A stretch of DNA of 64,000 nucleotides from Cosmopolites sordidus. Lineage: Eukaryota > Arthropoda > Insecta > Coleoptera > Curculionidae. Location: positions 78,757 to 142,756 of the forward strand of contig JARFXV010002506.1 in the NCBI GenBank assembly GCA_031761425.1, read 5' to 3'. Below, in pieces: positions 54,080-64,000 of the stretch. Within the stretch, counting starts at the first letter, position 1. The number at the start of each line of letters is the position of its first letter. Below the pieces are notes generated by a model. That model saw only the letters and a list, made by a program, of their open reading frames with translations, ran no database searches and was not told where the DNA came from. Made by a program: the position numbers and the translations under genes.

Positions 54080-57000
54080 AAATTATATGTGAAGATAATT
54101 TAAGTGTACTAATGATAGTTTATGCACTAGGCCATTCGCGAATAATATAAAAGGTTTAGCAGTAACTCTTTTCATATGCCAAATATATCGAATTTCATCC
54201 GCTAGTTCTTGGTATTTTTGCATGTTTTGCGTATATGCCTTATTCAAATTATTAGCCAGGGGGACAGAGAAATGGAATATATGACATATCTTGTTTTCGT
54301 TATCTACAACCACCAAGTCTGGTCTGTTGTGTACCACACTTATTAAATAGGTTATTAAGAGGTATCCCATAGCATTTTTATTGTGGTGTTTTCAATACCA
54401 GGTTGCGGTTGATATTTATAAGGAGGTAAATCTTGATTTACTAGGACGGCTCTCTGAGCTATCTTTAAGTGAATAAACTTTCGCCATGTTGTCATGTCTG
54501 CTCAAGTAAGCAGTAGCAGCTAAAGAGGTGCAAGCCGAAATGCGATGTTGAACAATTTCTCCTTCTTTGTTGCATAGCCGGCATTTTGTTGTGTTTAGGA
54601 GTTGTTTCAGGATATGCTTCTTGTAATATCTAGTAGGGACCACTTGATCATGGATTGCCATTAAAGCTGCCTCTGTTTCAGGGAATAGATATCCAGAGAT
54701 AAAGTAAGTGTTGCTTGCTCTAGGGTCTGCGTCTTCTTGCCGCTTTCTTTGCCGCTGACTTTTTAGCTGTTCTTTAAAATATTTATAGATAGGCTATACC
54801 TTAGCTAAATTTAGAGGTGAAAGAGCTACATCATACCCACTCAAGTTTTTGAAGAATGGGAGATCTTTAAACCGAAAATATTTTATTATTGTCTATTTCT
54901 TTTTTCTGTTCTTCCTCGAAACTGAAAATTCCTCTGTCGCCTCTCTTACGAGACAAATATAACCTTTCAATAGCAGAGTTTAGATGCAACATCCGATGCT
55001 TGGTTAACGTAGTGCAGAGCTTGCGATCCAGGCCTTTCACTTCTGTTGACGACCAGTTTAAAATTCCCAAGATGAAAGTTATTATTGGAGCGGTCCAGGT
55101 ATTGAGTGCAGTTAGTGCCTAGCAATGTAGGTGTAGGTTATTATTTGAGCGGCCCTAGGTGTTGAGTGCTTTGTTTTTTTTGCGTTTAAATATGTTCTTA
55201 AAATTTAGTTGATCCTGTTAAAATACTCATCTTTGATCTTTTGTTTATTTATTTTTTCATCTATATTGAGGTATTGTTGGAATCCTAGATATTTATAGGT
55301 TACATGTGGGCGTATGGCTGGAATAGTTGTAATGTATGGACTGTTATTACAATACATTAATGGTAATGTAAGGTTTTGAGATTCGGTGATTTTTCCCTTT
55401 TCCACATGCAGTACTGCGCATTTTTCTATCCCCAGCTTCATTTTGATAGCCTGGCTAAATGACGACTAATTCTAGTAAACTTTGTTGTTGATTTTTTGCG
55501 TATAGTTTCAAGTCATCGACAGAGAAGATATGTGAGAGCACAACTCGCTCGCCGATGCTGTAACCGTTACCACTACTGTTCAACATACGACTCAAGGGAT
55601 TGAGAGCCATACAAAACCCGAGGGGGCTCAGACTGTCCACTTGAAATATTCCTCTTTTATTAGCAATCTCAGCAGTCCTGCAGTCTTTCAAACATAGACT
55701 GGTTCTTCAGCTTCCCATTAGATGACTGAGAAGATTGATTATTTGGGCATCAATTTTGTAGATATATAATATTTCTTTAAGCCAAAAGTGGGGCACGGAG
55801 TCAAAAGCCATTTGATAATCTACCCATGCTAGTAATATTTGTCTATGTTTTGATTTAACTTGCTTTGTGATAATGGTTAGTAACTAGTAATTCCTTGCAA
55901 CCGCATGCTCGTTGTTTACATCCATTTTGCTCCCAAGTCAACATATCAGATTTCGTGATATGTTCTCTGATTTTGGAGCTTCTGATTGCAGTGATAGTTT
56001 TATATATTGCTGGCAAACACGTAATAGCCTATTCGTGCATTTTCTGATTCGGGCAACATGTATGTTATTCCTAAAGTAAAAAATGTAGGGATCTTTCTAG
56101 GATTATTTATTGCGTCCTGAATTTGCGGTGCTAGAACTTCGTGGCTACAAGTGCAAGGTTTCCATCAATAGTTGTGAATCCCATATACCCCAGGTGATGT
56201 CCAATTCTTAATTATTAATTAGTTACTTAATTTATTATTCTTCGTCTTTCTAAAATCATCCTGAGGTCGCTCATTGTAATATTACCCGAGTCCATTGGTG
56301 TTAAAAACGGATCTCTTTTCTCTTCTTCGATCCAATACGCTCTATTATCGAATCTCATACTATTAGACCCCATATGTCTGACCAGTACTTTGTCATATTT
56401 TCTTTATCAGAAATGGCGGTCTCTAACATCAATTTGTGTTCGCTGAGGTTTCTAAAGAATTGCTTTTGAGCTCGATTAAACTAAGTGTTTTCCTGATATC
56501 TTTTTGCCGTACCCGATACCTCCTTAGTCTGTTTCCTAATGCTATAATTTTCTCTTTCAAAGTTTCAAGGTGAAGCGTAAGGTCCTGTCGGAATACTGAT
56601 CTTTATTTTAGGTTTTCTCGCAATCTGAATAGCCTTTTTTGGACCTTTTTACTGGCTACTGCAGCATGAAGGTAGTTATACAATAGGCCCACCTTACTCA
56701 TTATTTCATTAATCTCATTTTCAGGTATCAAGTCTAAGCCATTATTTAGTAAATATCTTGGAAATCCCGGCCGCGGCGCAGACACAACATGACAGATTTC
56801 CTATAAATCATCACTGAGCTCAATCATTCCCCTCATAATAGCATTCACAGGTGCAACTGCGTTCTTTACTTCCATGGTGAGTTGAAGTTTGGGAAGTCTG
56901 GGGCGCAGTCCATGGGTATATCTCTTTATTTAGCATCATATTTTAAAAAAAGTGATGTAGCTTCACGATTGTCTTTTTTTTAAGATCATTCTCTGCCACC

Positions 57001-57240
57001 TGGTTAGTAATCGGCACTGCTGCTAAAATTAGGCTGGTTTGAGCAATAAATGATTTTCTCCGAATATCTTTTATGGTATTATCGAGTTCTGCATCTGATA
57101 GTGCAAGAACTGAGCGTACTTGATCTGAGTGTCTTTGTTCGGATAATTCGCTCTCAGGATACTTGTCTTTCCATATTGTTTGCAGTCGGTCTCTATACCC
57201 ACAACTTGATATTATTGTTATTGTGTTGTTATTGATTTTT
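54080..57240 (-). pseudogene. R2-like non-LTR retrotransposon, 3.2-kb relic
   Basis: Minus strand, N to C: YRDRLQTIWKDKYPESELSE then QRHSDQVRSVLALS (about 57135-57225), a pre-RT region. RYQENT.FNRAQKQFFRNL and KYWSDIWG are at about 56370-56510. GIHNYWWKPCTCSHEVLAPQ then GITYMLP follow at about 56060-56180. LPAIYKTITAIRSSKIREHI and EQNGCKQRACGCKELL are at about 55875-56015. Motif A reads WVDYQMAFDSVPHFWLKEIL (about 55765-55825), and RGIFQVDSLSPLGFCMALNP is at about 55590-55645. FSVDDLKLYAK is at about 55500-55530, where the catalytic DD of motif C is kept. YKYLGFQQYL and ILNWSSTEVKGLD follow. The CCHC-like knuckle is CRLCNKEGEIVQHRISAC (about 54525-54580). The end reads NRPDLVVVDNENK and HIFHFSVPL, an R2-type restriction-like endonuclease (PD...D). 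Stops and shifts throughout; the N-terminal zinc fingers are missing. The R2-like grouping is by motif. Confidence 0.8.
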
Positions 57241-57841
57241 TACATTAATAAATAAGTGCTGTATCAACAACATCGATCTATCTTTTATTTTTTTTTTGGT
57301 ACTTACTCTTGTGCTCAGCATTGTACTACATTTTTCATGTGCTTTTTTTATCTTATTTCCAACGAATTAATATGGAAAAATAGAATATTGTAATTTGTTA
57401 ATCATAAATAGTGTAATTCAAAATATAAGGAAATACCTACGTCTTATCAAAATGCAATGTTCTCTAGAGTTATACTAAACTTTCTATTCTGGCCTTAATA
57501 TTGCAGGTGTTATAATTTGTCAGTTTAATATCGTCGTTAGGAGAATGTTCCTCAAACCCTTTCAATTAAATTAATATCTTTAAAGGTTAGGTTATTAAAT
57601 TACGGAATTATATAACAGCCACAGGCATAACCCTGCTCAATGAAGGTCGGAGAAATTTTTGTATAAGTACTAAAAAGTTCCAGGAATAAGTTATAGCTTC
57701 AAAAAGCGTCTCGCCAACCTTATTAAGAATATTTGATTTGCAGAATGCAATAGAACACATTTTTTTTACAAATGGAGAAATGCATATTATATTAAAGAAA
57801 TTTGGTTTTTCTCGATTTTTTTTTAACTTAATGCGATAAAC
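57241..57841. other. No gene recognised
   Basis: AT-rich spacer. Confidence 0.5.
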
Positions 57842-57856
57842 AGATGCATGCCTAAA

Positions 57857-58961
57857 TATATCGCATGCTCATTTTTAGCATTGGGTTTTTGAATAAAAAA
57901 TAATCGATTTTTTTACATTATTTTAAAACTTTTTATAAACTTGTTACAATTAATTATAAATGAATTCTAAAGTATAAAATTTTAAAAAATCACGTGATTA
58001 CGAACGCGCCGCGTTTGGCTGCTATCTTTGTGACGTCAGAATACTAAAGTGTTTTCACGTCAGTACTGTTAATGGCTTCTATTCGTATATATAATGTAAA
58101 CATTATTGTTGGTTAAGTGCAAAATAAAATATTGTTGAATACTTATTTAGTTCAGTAATATGGGACAATAGGTTCATAAAGGCTAATTCTGATAATATAT
58201 CTGCTGAGGATATTTTTATGGTCACAGATTTTATGAAAAATCACATTCGGTTCAATTCAGCTGAAGTTCGAGGTCCTAAAGCATCGATGTAACTTTTTTA
58301 AAAAATAATAATAAAGTAAATGTAAATTAGAAACCAAATATTTCTAATAAATATAATTAAACTATTTGTAGGGTTTCACGAGAAAGTTACGGTGACAAGG
58401 CTATAGGTTTTGATCAACTTAATCGCAAAAATGGCATTTAGGTAAAAAAAAGCTTATACGGTTACTTTGATTATTACTGAAAAATTAAGAAAAGTTCAAG
58501 ACACTCAATGTCACGATTGTGCAGCTTCAGCAGATTACTAATACTTAAACAAAAAATATATATGTTATAAATAATAATCTTTTGTACATATTTGTAATAT
58601 TGGTAATATTGATTTTCAAAAATAATGAAAAATGAAATAATAAATTAATGAATTAATAAATATAAAATAACATAAAATAATTAATAAATTAATAAATAAA
58701 TAATTGGTTTTCAAAAATAATGAAAAAAGTTATTTTCTAGTTTTGTCATTATTTTTTGAGCGAAAAACAATATAAATCGTAATTAGAAAAACAAAACACA
58801 TTCATACGGTTTAAATTGCTAATTTTATTGCAATAAAAAATACACTGTTAAATATACATAATAAAACTTCCCCCAACTAGGATAATATATTACAGTAGAT
58901 TATATTTTTTTGAGTGGAAAACTTATAGTCGAAGTGTGGGGCTCTCCTGTTAAGGTCTACT
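57857..58961 (+). mobile_element. Insertion flanked by a 15-bp direct repeat, carrying a spliced TE gene
   Basis: AGATGCATGCCTAAA occurs at 57842-57856 and 58962-58976, enclosing 1105 bp that includes the spliced pseudogene. The length of the repeat fits a target duplication or a short flanking duplication. Clear inverted ends were not found. Confidence 0.5.
58161..58533 (+). pseudogene. Spliced TE-type gene with SWIM-like CHDCAAS motif, decayed
   Basis: Exon 1 (to 58288) reads DNISAEDIFMVTDFMKNHIR, FNSAEVRGPKAS. An 83-bp intron with GTAACT donor and TTGTAG acceptor (58289-58371) splits an ATG codon, and exon 2 continues VSRESYGDKAIGFDQLNRKN then GI. After a possible second donor (TAG|GTAAAA at 58441) a further piece reads YTVTLIITEKLRKVQDTQCH then DCAASA (about 58456-58530). 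The CHDCAAS string belongs to multi-copy insect TE-type proteins in which a SWIM zinc finger (CxCHxC-like) precedes a YqaJ/lambda-exonuclease-like domain. The segment between exons 2 and 3 and all downstream parts are missing here. Confidence 0.55.
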
Positions 58962-58976
58962 AGATGCATGCCTAAA

Positions 58977-60327
58977 GCCACTAGAAAACCAGTATGCACC
59001 ACAAAATATCCTGGAACCACTGAAGACCATCAGTTTTCAATACCTATAATAAATTTCTAACCTATGTTTAAACATACCCTGTCAAATATAATATTTTAAC
59101 TGTTTTGCTTTATTTAGAATAGAAATATACCATTTTCTTTACTTTTTGTTTGGATCGTAGCTTCCATTTTTGATTCCAATCGTTTGATTCAATGGAAAAC
59201 TGATTTGACAGTCCTTAATTTAACTAGTTGATGTTCATCCAACTGATCACACAAATTTCTGTACTCTTCGACTATCAACAAATTAGATTATCCTGTAAAA
59301 CTTTCATAAGTAAAGACTTTTCATATACGACTACCTTCCAAATTGATAGTACAATTTTGTTCTTGCCTATTCTCGTCAAATTCTTGAATATTATTATTCG
59401 TATTCTACAAAATAGACGATCCTGTAGGGCTTTCTCATTGTTACTGCCCTCGGTTGTGTTGCTGCTACATGTAGATTATTTGCGGACACGCAAGAATATT
59501 CCTTCTTATAAATTTGGCACGTTAATTTATTTTCCCTACATGAATTAAATAATATAAATAAAAGTTATAAAAACGAATGCAAAAAACAAAAGGAACCCTA
59601 ATCTGATCTCATTCTGAACTTACCTTTGAGCCTTCTTATCTTATGTAAAGATATATGAGTATAACGTCGAAACAGCACCGAAAGCCTAAATAACAATTAG
59701 AAGCAAGTATATTTTTAAATCATAGTAAACCAACAAATGCAGTCAAAGATATAGGTTAAACCTATAGAACAATGACTAAGATCGATATATTGCTTTATTT
59801 ACCCGAGACTCCGATTCTTTCCGAACGTCTTTTCAGAAAGAGCGCGAAAGAAAATGTCGGTATAACCAAATTGCTCCGAGCCGAATCGATATTAACGATA
59901 TTGGCCTTCGGTACAATTGTGAGGTCACAATTGTTCCAGTTTTTTTCGGAAATTGTCGGCGGATCATCGGTACTAGGTTTAAAATTTTATTTTCAATTTG
60001 ATATAACTTTTTAATTATAAGGAAAAAACTAAAAATAAAAATAGTTTTGTTATAAAACTTATATATGATCTTTCCATTTATAACAAAAAAAATTGTTCAA
60101 AAGCCCAATTCTGTTTTTTTTAATATTATTTTTAACTTCCAAAGTGAACATGTTTCTTTGTGCAAAGAAAATGTTAGACCTTAATTTGCCATTTCTTAAG
60201 CAGACTTGAATCTTACCTACAAACGTCGCTACAGTCACTAATAGGGTTGTGGATAAGTCTGCGATGTATACACTTTATCAAATATTTGTGACATGCTGAG
60301 AAAGGCAACTGAACAATACTTTATGGC
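58977..60327. other. No gene recognised; short hairpin at 59911-59932
   Basis: ACAATTGTGA-GG-TCACAATTGT is a 10-bp palindrome at about 59911-59932. Open frames at 59228-59548 and 59772-60014 lack motifs. Confidence 0.45.
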
Positions 60328-63172
60328 CATCTTTTCTTAACCTGGGGGAATCCCTAGCGGGTCGCAATGTGTTCAAAAAATAAGACTCGTATATGAAACA
60401 TCCTTTTATTAATATATTTTTAATTAAAGAATAAATGTTAAATAAAGTAATATTATCATGTAATAACAACGTAATAAAATAAACTTAAATAAAGTAATAG
60501 CCAAATTTGTTTGAAATAGTATTTAATTGCGGCGGTTGATTCTGTTTTTCACTTAAAAGTTTTTCTATACGTGGATCATCATTGCAAACACACATAAGCG
60601 AATTATTTTTCAGTAATAATAGACGATTTCTCTATTTAGCTTTTAAAGCCACCATAGGCGTAAGAAGTAGTGAAGGGGATCGATATTTTCAAAATTTCTG
60701 TTACTAAGCTTCCGTATTCACATCGTCGTGCAAGAAAAAACTTATCTAAATCTTAGAGTTAAAAATTCTATTTGTAAACTTTTGTCGGCCCATCTTTCAA
60801 TACGTTAGTTGTGAATCTCAATAAGAAACTCAGTAGCTGCAACAACATTTTCATCAAATGGATTGAGAACTCATCTTTTCAACAAATCATCGTTGCTATC
60901 TGGAAAAAAATCCAGTAAGTGAATTTTCAATTCGCGTAAATGCGTTTTCATGCTCTCCAACATGCGATCATTAACAGAATTTTCTAAATCCATATTTTTG
61001 GTAATATAATCCGAAGTTAAAGCAAATGCATTAAAATTGGGTTTATTGACTTTGTCTGCCATTAGTAAAATGTTTTTGTTAGGGCCTTGTAAACTCGTAT
61101 TCAATTCATTCAAATGTGAAAATATATCACTCAAGTAAGTAATAAGGTTTCCCCATCTTGTAAAAACTTTGAAAATGAACTATTTTTATCTGTAAAAAAA
61201 ATTTTCAATTCATCTCGCAATTCAAAAAGCTCGTTAGAACTTTTCCTCGCGACAACCACTTGAGTTCAGTATGGAAAAGCAATCTAGTCTGGCTTGGGCT
61301 TTTAATTATAAAGGACTAGCACTGTTTTGCAAATTCCTGAAATCAATTTTAGTGCATTATTTATTATGATGTATTCACCAGAACTAGCCAGAGTTTTGAA
61401 GAATCGTATATGTATCATTTCAGATTACGATAATATCAATAATCTGTGCATGTTTTAGATATGTATAGTTAGCTTTAACGTGATGAATATTTATATCAGT
61501 AAATAAATCTTAATAGATTCCATTACTATATTCGATTAGAGTTTGTTAAAATATTTCAGGGTGGGCTTTTAATAAAATTAGTAATTTTTACGGCTTCTGA
61601 CACAGGATTTTGTAAATTATCTGGCATATTTTTTGTAGCAATCACATTTCTGTGAAGAAAGCAGTCCGTTCATTCCATATGCGGCATAATGTTTTTAATT
61701 TTACTATCACACCATTGTTCTTCCCCGTTATCGCTTTCGCGTCATCAGTACATACCCCAATGCATATTTTAACGTCCCAGTTTTCGTTTCGTGTTCCATT
61801 AATAAAAACAGTAAAGTGTCCTTCGCTAGTTGCACGACCAGGGATCGATTTGCAAAATAGCATATTTTCTTTACTTGACCCATCGCATTCGTATAGGAGA
61901 AAATAGAAAATTTGCGCCAAGTTGGACACGTTTGTTGACTCATCGAACTGAATTGCAAATAATTCACTTGATTTACTCTTTTCAATTATTTGATCGCGAA
62001 CATCATTGGCCTTTTCATTAATACGTCTCGATATTGTGTGGTATATTGAAAGTGGTATAGTTTTCAACTTTTTTGCTTTTTCATCTTGCTGCTTTTTCTT
62101 TTGCTGCATGCTTTTGGGCTTATCATCATATTGACCATATCAATGGCAGCGAGTAAAATGAACTTCGTAATCTCTCCTATGGCTTAGACTCCCTGACCAC
62201 TCTTAATGCTACTAAATAGAAGGCTTGAAGTGCTGCGGTCTCATTACGGATTGATTTGTTGATAGTAATTTGATAATTTTTAAAGACGAGTGATTGGAGT
62301 AAGTGAAAAGAGGGTTTTTTATTTCCAGATACCGAACTAACTTTGAAGGCTTCATGCTTTCCGCGGACAAAGCTTGATAACAAACAACACATTGCGGCTT
62401 GTCATTCAAGACAATGAATCCATATTTTAAATATGTTTCATTATACAATTTGGTCTTTTTCTTTATGGTTCCACCAGATGTAGACGGTGCATTTCGTTTT
62501 GCTACAAATTTGTCCATTTTATTTAACACTATTAATTTGTTTTATTACCATACTGTTATTAATTTATTTAACACTGGGCGAGAGAAGAAATTGTAGTACT
62601 TGTTTTCGTAACAGCGTAGTTAAGAATGAAATTCTTCGCCTCGTTCCTTTGTTTTTATTACCAAGTACTTGAACGAACCTGTCTAAGCACGCCTAGGGAC
62701 AAATGATCCGCCTGACATGCGCGGGAAGGTGGCGCGAGGTCTTCTGGCAAGACATTTTACCAAGTGCGTGCAAGTGCAAAGCACAGGTTCGAACTAGTAA
62801 AAGTAATATAAAAACAAGTCGATATTTGTGATTGCGTGCGGTATTTCGGTATAAGTGTAATGGCCCACTCACACACACACCCGTTATCATCATTGAATAC
62901 TAAGTCAAATAGATGATTCGTTTTTCGGCTTACGAATCATGATTCATAAGTATGTGAACACGCTCGTAGGAGTTTATAAGCGATTTAAAAATAAAAACGA
63001 TTATTCATAAATCACGATACTGACAAAAGGACGAATTGTGGCCGCGTTACCGGCCCATGTAAAACTTTGATAGACCTCAAATTAACATATTGTAGTAAGG
63101 GGGTCGCAACATTTTTTACTTAAATTTGTGGCATTTAGTAGGTCGCCACACTAAAAAGGTTGAGAAACGATG
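60328..63172 (-). mobile_element. hAT element with inverted ends and near-identical 8-bp flanks
   Basis: The left end CATCTTTTCTTAACCTGGGG and the inverted right end CATCGTTTCTCAACCTTTTT have the shape of hAT ends (CAGTGGTTCTTAACC). The flanks CTTTATGGC (60319-60327) and CTCTATGGC (63173-63181) differ by one base, matching the 8-bp duplication typical of hAT. The transposase is on the minus strand with about 600 bp of leader sequence on the right. The exact boundary may be off by one base. Confidence 0.8.
60850..62535 (-). pseudogene. hAT transposase (ZBED5/SCAND3-like, Buster group)
   Basis: Minus strand from 62529: MLNKMDKFVAKRNAPSTSGG, then ETYLKYGF and a BED-type finger CVVCYQALSAESMKPSKLVR (about 62325-62400; the first His is changed to Tyr). 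After a deletion, TIPLSIYHTISRRINEKAND is at about 62005-62065. FAIQFDESTNVSNLAQ carries the first catalytic Asp (about 61905-61960), then SKENMLFCKSIPGRATSEGH (about 61820-61880) and VCTDDAKAITGKNNG with the second Asp (about 61715-61760). HTELKWLSRGKVLTSFFELR is at about 61215-61275 after another gap. SDIFSHLNELNTSLQGPNKN, then SMKTHLRELKIHLLDFFPDS and NPFDENV (about 60860-61130) form the end. Three or more frameshifts and an interior rearrangement at 61290-61640 inactivate it. Confidence 0.85.
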
Positions 63173-63835
63173 CTCTATGGCGTCTAAATTGTTATTGATT
63201 TTGTTGACAAGCTTATGAATAGCTCAATAGTGTCATATTTTCTTGAAGTCCAAATTGGTGTTATATTTTTGATCGATTGTTCTTCAAATTTATTCAAATA
63301 GATTTTTTCGAAAACTGAAAATCATTAGCAACAAGCTTGCAGGCGTGTATTAATACGCCTTTTTATAGTTAAACAGTTTTTGTGCGCATGCCTGAACTTC
63401 CGCCATGTTTTTCGGGCACTTTATGCGTGTATAAGCTGTAAATATTACGTTTTCAATGTAATTAACAAAAAAAAAAACATATTTAATTATTAATTCACTA
63501 TCAACAGTACGGTTTTAGCTGTTATATACTTATATATATAATAATATGTTATATATATAATAAAAATATAAAACGTTATCAGCAAAAAAAAAAGCAAAAA
63601 CCGTTGTTGTTATGGGATATGTCGCTGCTATATGTGTAGTAAATCATTTGCGGAACATTTATATTACTTTATTAGTTTTCCAAAGCCTTGTGTTGAATAT
63701 CATCATAAACATATTAAATCAATGAAACAAAAACAAAAATCTGCCCAAAGTGTGCTAAATGTGATTTGTGATTTAAAAAATGCGGATGGTCGATTACAAC
63801 TGATTGATCATATTAACAAAGATGCATATGTTTCA
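63173..63835. other. Unassigned; possible small frame at 63632-63862
   Basis: The frame reads MCSKSFAEHLYYFISFPKP and continues to the edge of the Penelope-like repeat. A faint zinc-finger (THAP-like) look is not enough to assign it. An AT-rich region with (TA) runs lies at 63530-63580. Confidence 0.3.
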
Positions 63836-64000
63836 CTTCTTCTATTGGAACCTTTGGTGTGAAACACTAAGCTTGAAGAGATTTACCACTAAACACCAAA
63901 TCACTTTATTTTTAACTTCTCAGCGCACGTTTCACTAACCATGTTAGCATCATCAAGAGATGATTTAATTTAATTCTAAAACTAAACTATGTTCTATTTA
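63836..64000 (-). repeat. Penelope-like terminal repeat with hammerhead-like core, truncated by window end
   Basis: The reverse complement matches 29120-29256: AACATAGTTTAGTTTTAGAA, AAATCATCTCTTGATGATG, CTAACATGGTTAGTGAAACG and GTGATTTGGTGTTTAGTGG. It then continues past the end of the 28.9-kb copy into GTGTTTCACACCAAAGGTTC, the segment seen inverted at 28.91 kb. The hairpin GCTAAC-ATG-GTTAGT is intact; the core is TTGATGA in place of CTGATGA. Confidence 0.6.

Noticed and set aside
59228..59548. 106-codon plus-strand frame
   Set aside because: Hydrophobic low-complexity reading of AT-rich DNA without motif; internal short repeats explain its similarity blocks.
63632..63862. 76-codon frame with a faint zinc-finger look
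   Set aside because: Motif spacing fits no family well and the frame runs into a Penelope-like repeat; kept only as unassigned.

Overview
The window reads as insect nuclear DNA: AT-rich, with long (TA)n microsatellites and almost wall-to-wall transposon remains, and with no operon-like layout, no dense coding and no rRNA or CRISPR. The only stretch I can assign to an ordinary host gene is one 155-bp exon on the minus strand (7592-7746) of an alpha-carbonic-anhydrase-related protein, with clean splice sites on both sides and a frame that stays open. Everything else fits very large introns or intergenic DNA of a repeat-rich insect genome. I cannot name the species. The transposon mix (mariner/Tc1, hAT, RTE-, Jockey- and R2-type LINEs, Penelope-like elements, a tRNA-derived SINE) would suit a beetle, a bug or another large-genome insect.

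Layout. 0-7 kb: Jockey-type LINE tail, a palindrome, an almost complete Tc1/mariner-superfamily element with about 330-bp terminal inverted repeats set between (TA)n tracts, a Penelope-like repeat, and two mariner relics. 7.6 kb: the host exon. 8.9-12.8 kb: a 17-bp inverted repeat, a degenerate TE-type gene, a 16-bp minisatellite and an LTR-like block. 13.7-16.7 kb: a large inverted repeat around a mariner relic, then a SINE. 17.7-23.5 kb: second LTR-like block, a DUF4817-type transposon, a mariner and an RTE endonuclease fragment. 24-29.5 kb: an unnamed TE-type pseudogene, a Tc1-like relic, and a 245-bp tandem duplication cut by a Penelope-like insertion with a 12-bp target duplication. 30.6 kb: a 300-bp (TA)n array. 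31-44 kb: three copies of an unnamed 245-bp repeat, an RTE reverse transcriptase fragment, several mariner/Tc1 relics, SINEs, an inverted pair of Penelope-like repeats and a piggyBac-like MITE. 45-49.4 kb: a mariner with both ends, two more mariner relics, and a SINE whose 5' part is tandemly duplicated. 49.9-57.2 kb: a cluster of LINE remains, including a 3.2-kb R2-like element. 57.9-64 kb: a spliced TE pseudogene inside a 15-bp direct repeat, a hAT element with ends, and another Penelope-like end.

All transposon genes seen carry stops or frameshifts, so the window looks like an old repeat graveyard and not an active system. The points most worth a second look are the repeats with a hammerhead-ribozyme-like core (CTGATGA...GAAAC) at eight places, the nested Penelope-like insertion, the unnamed 245-bp repeat, and the two TE-type genes I could not place in a named family. 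Coordinates of degenerate elements are approximate.
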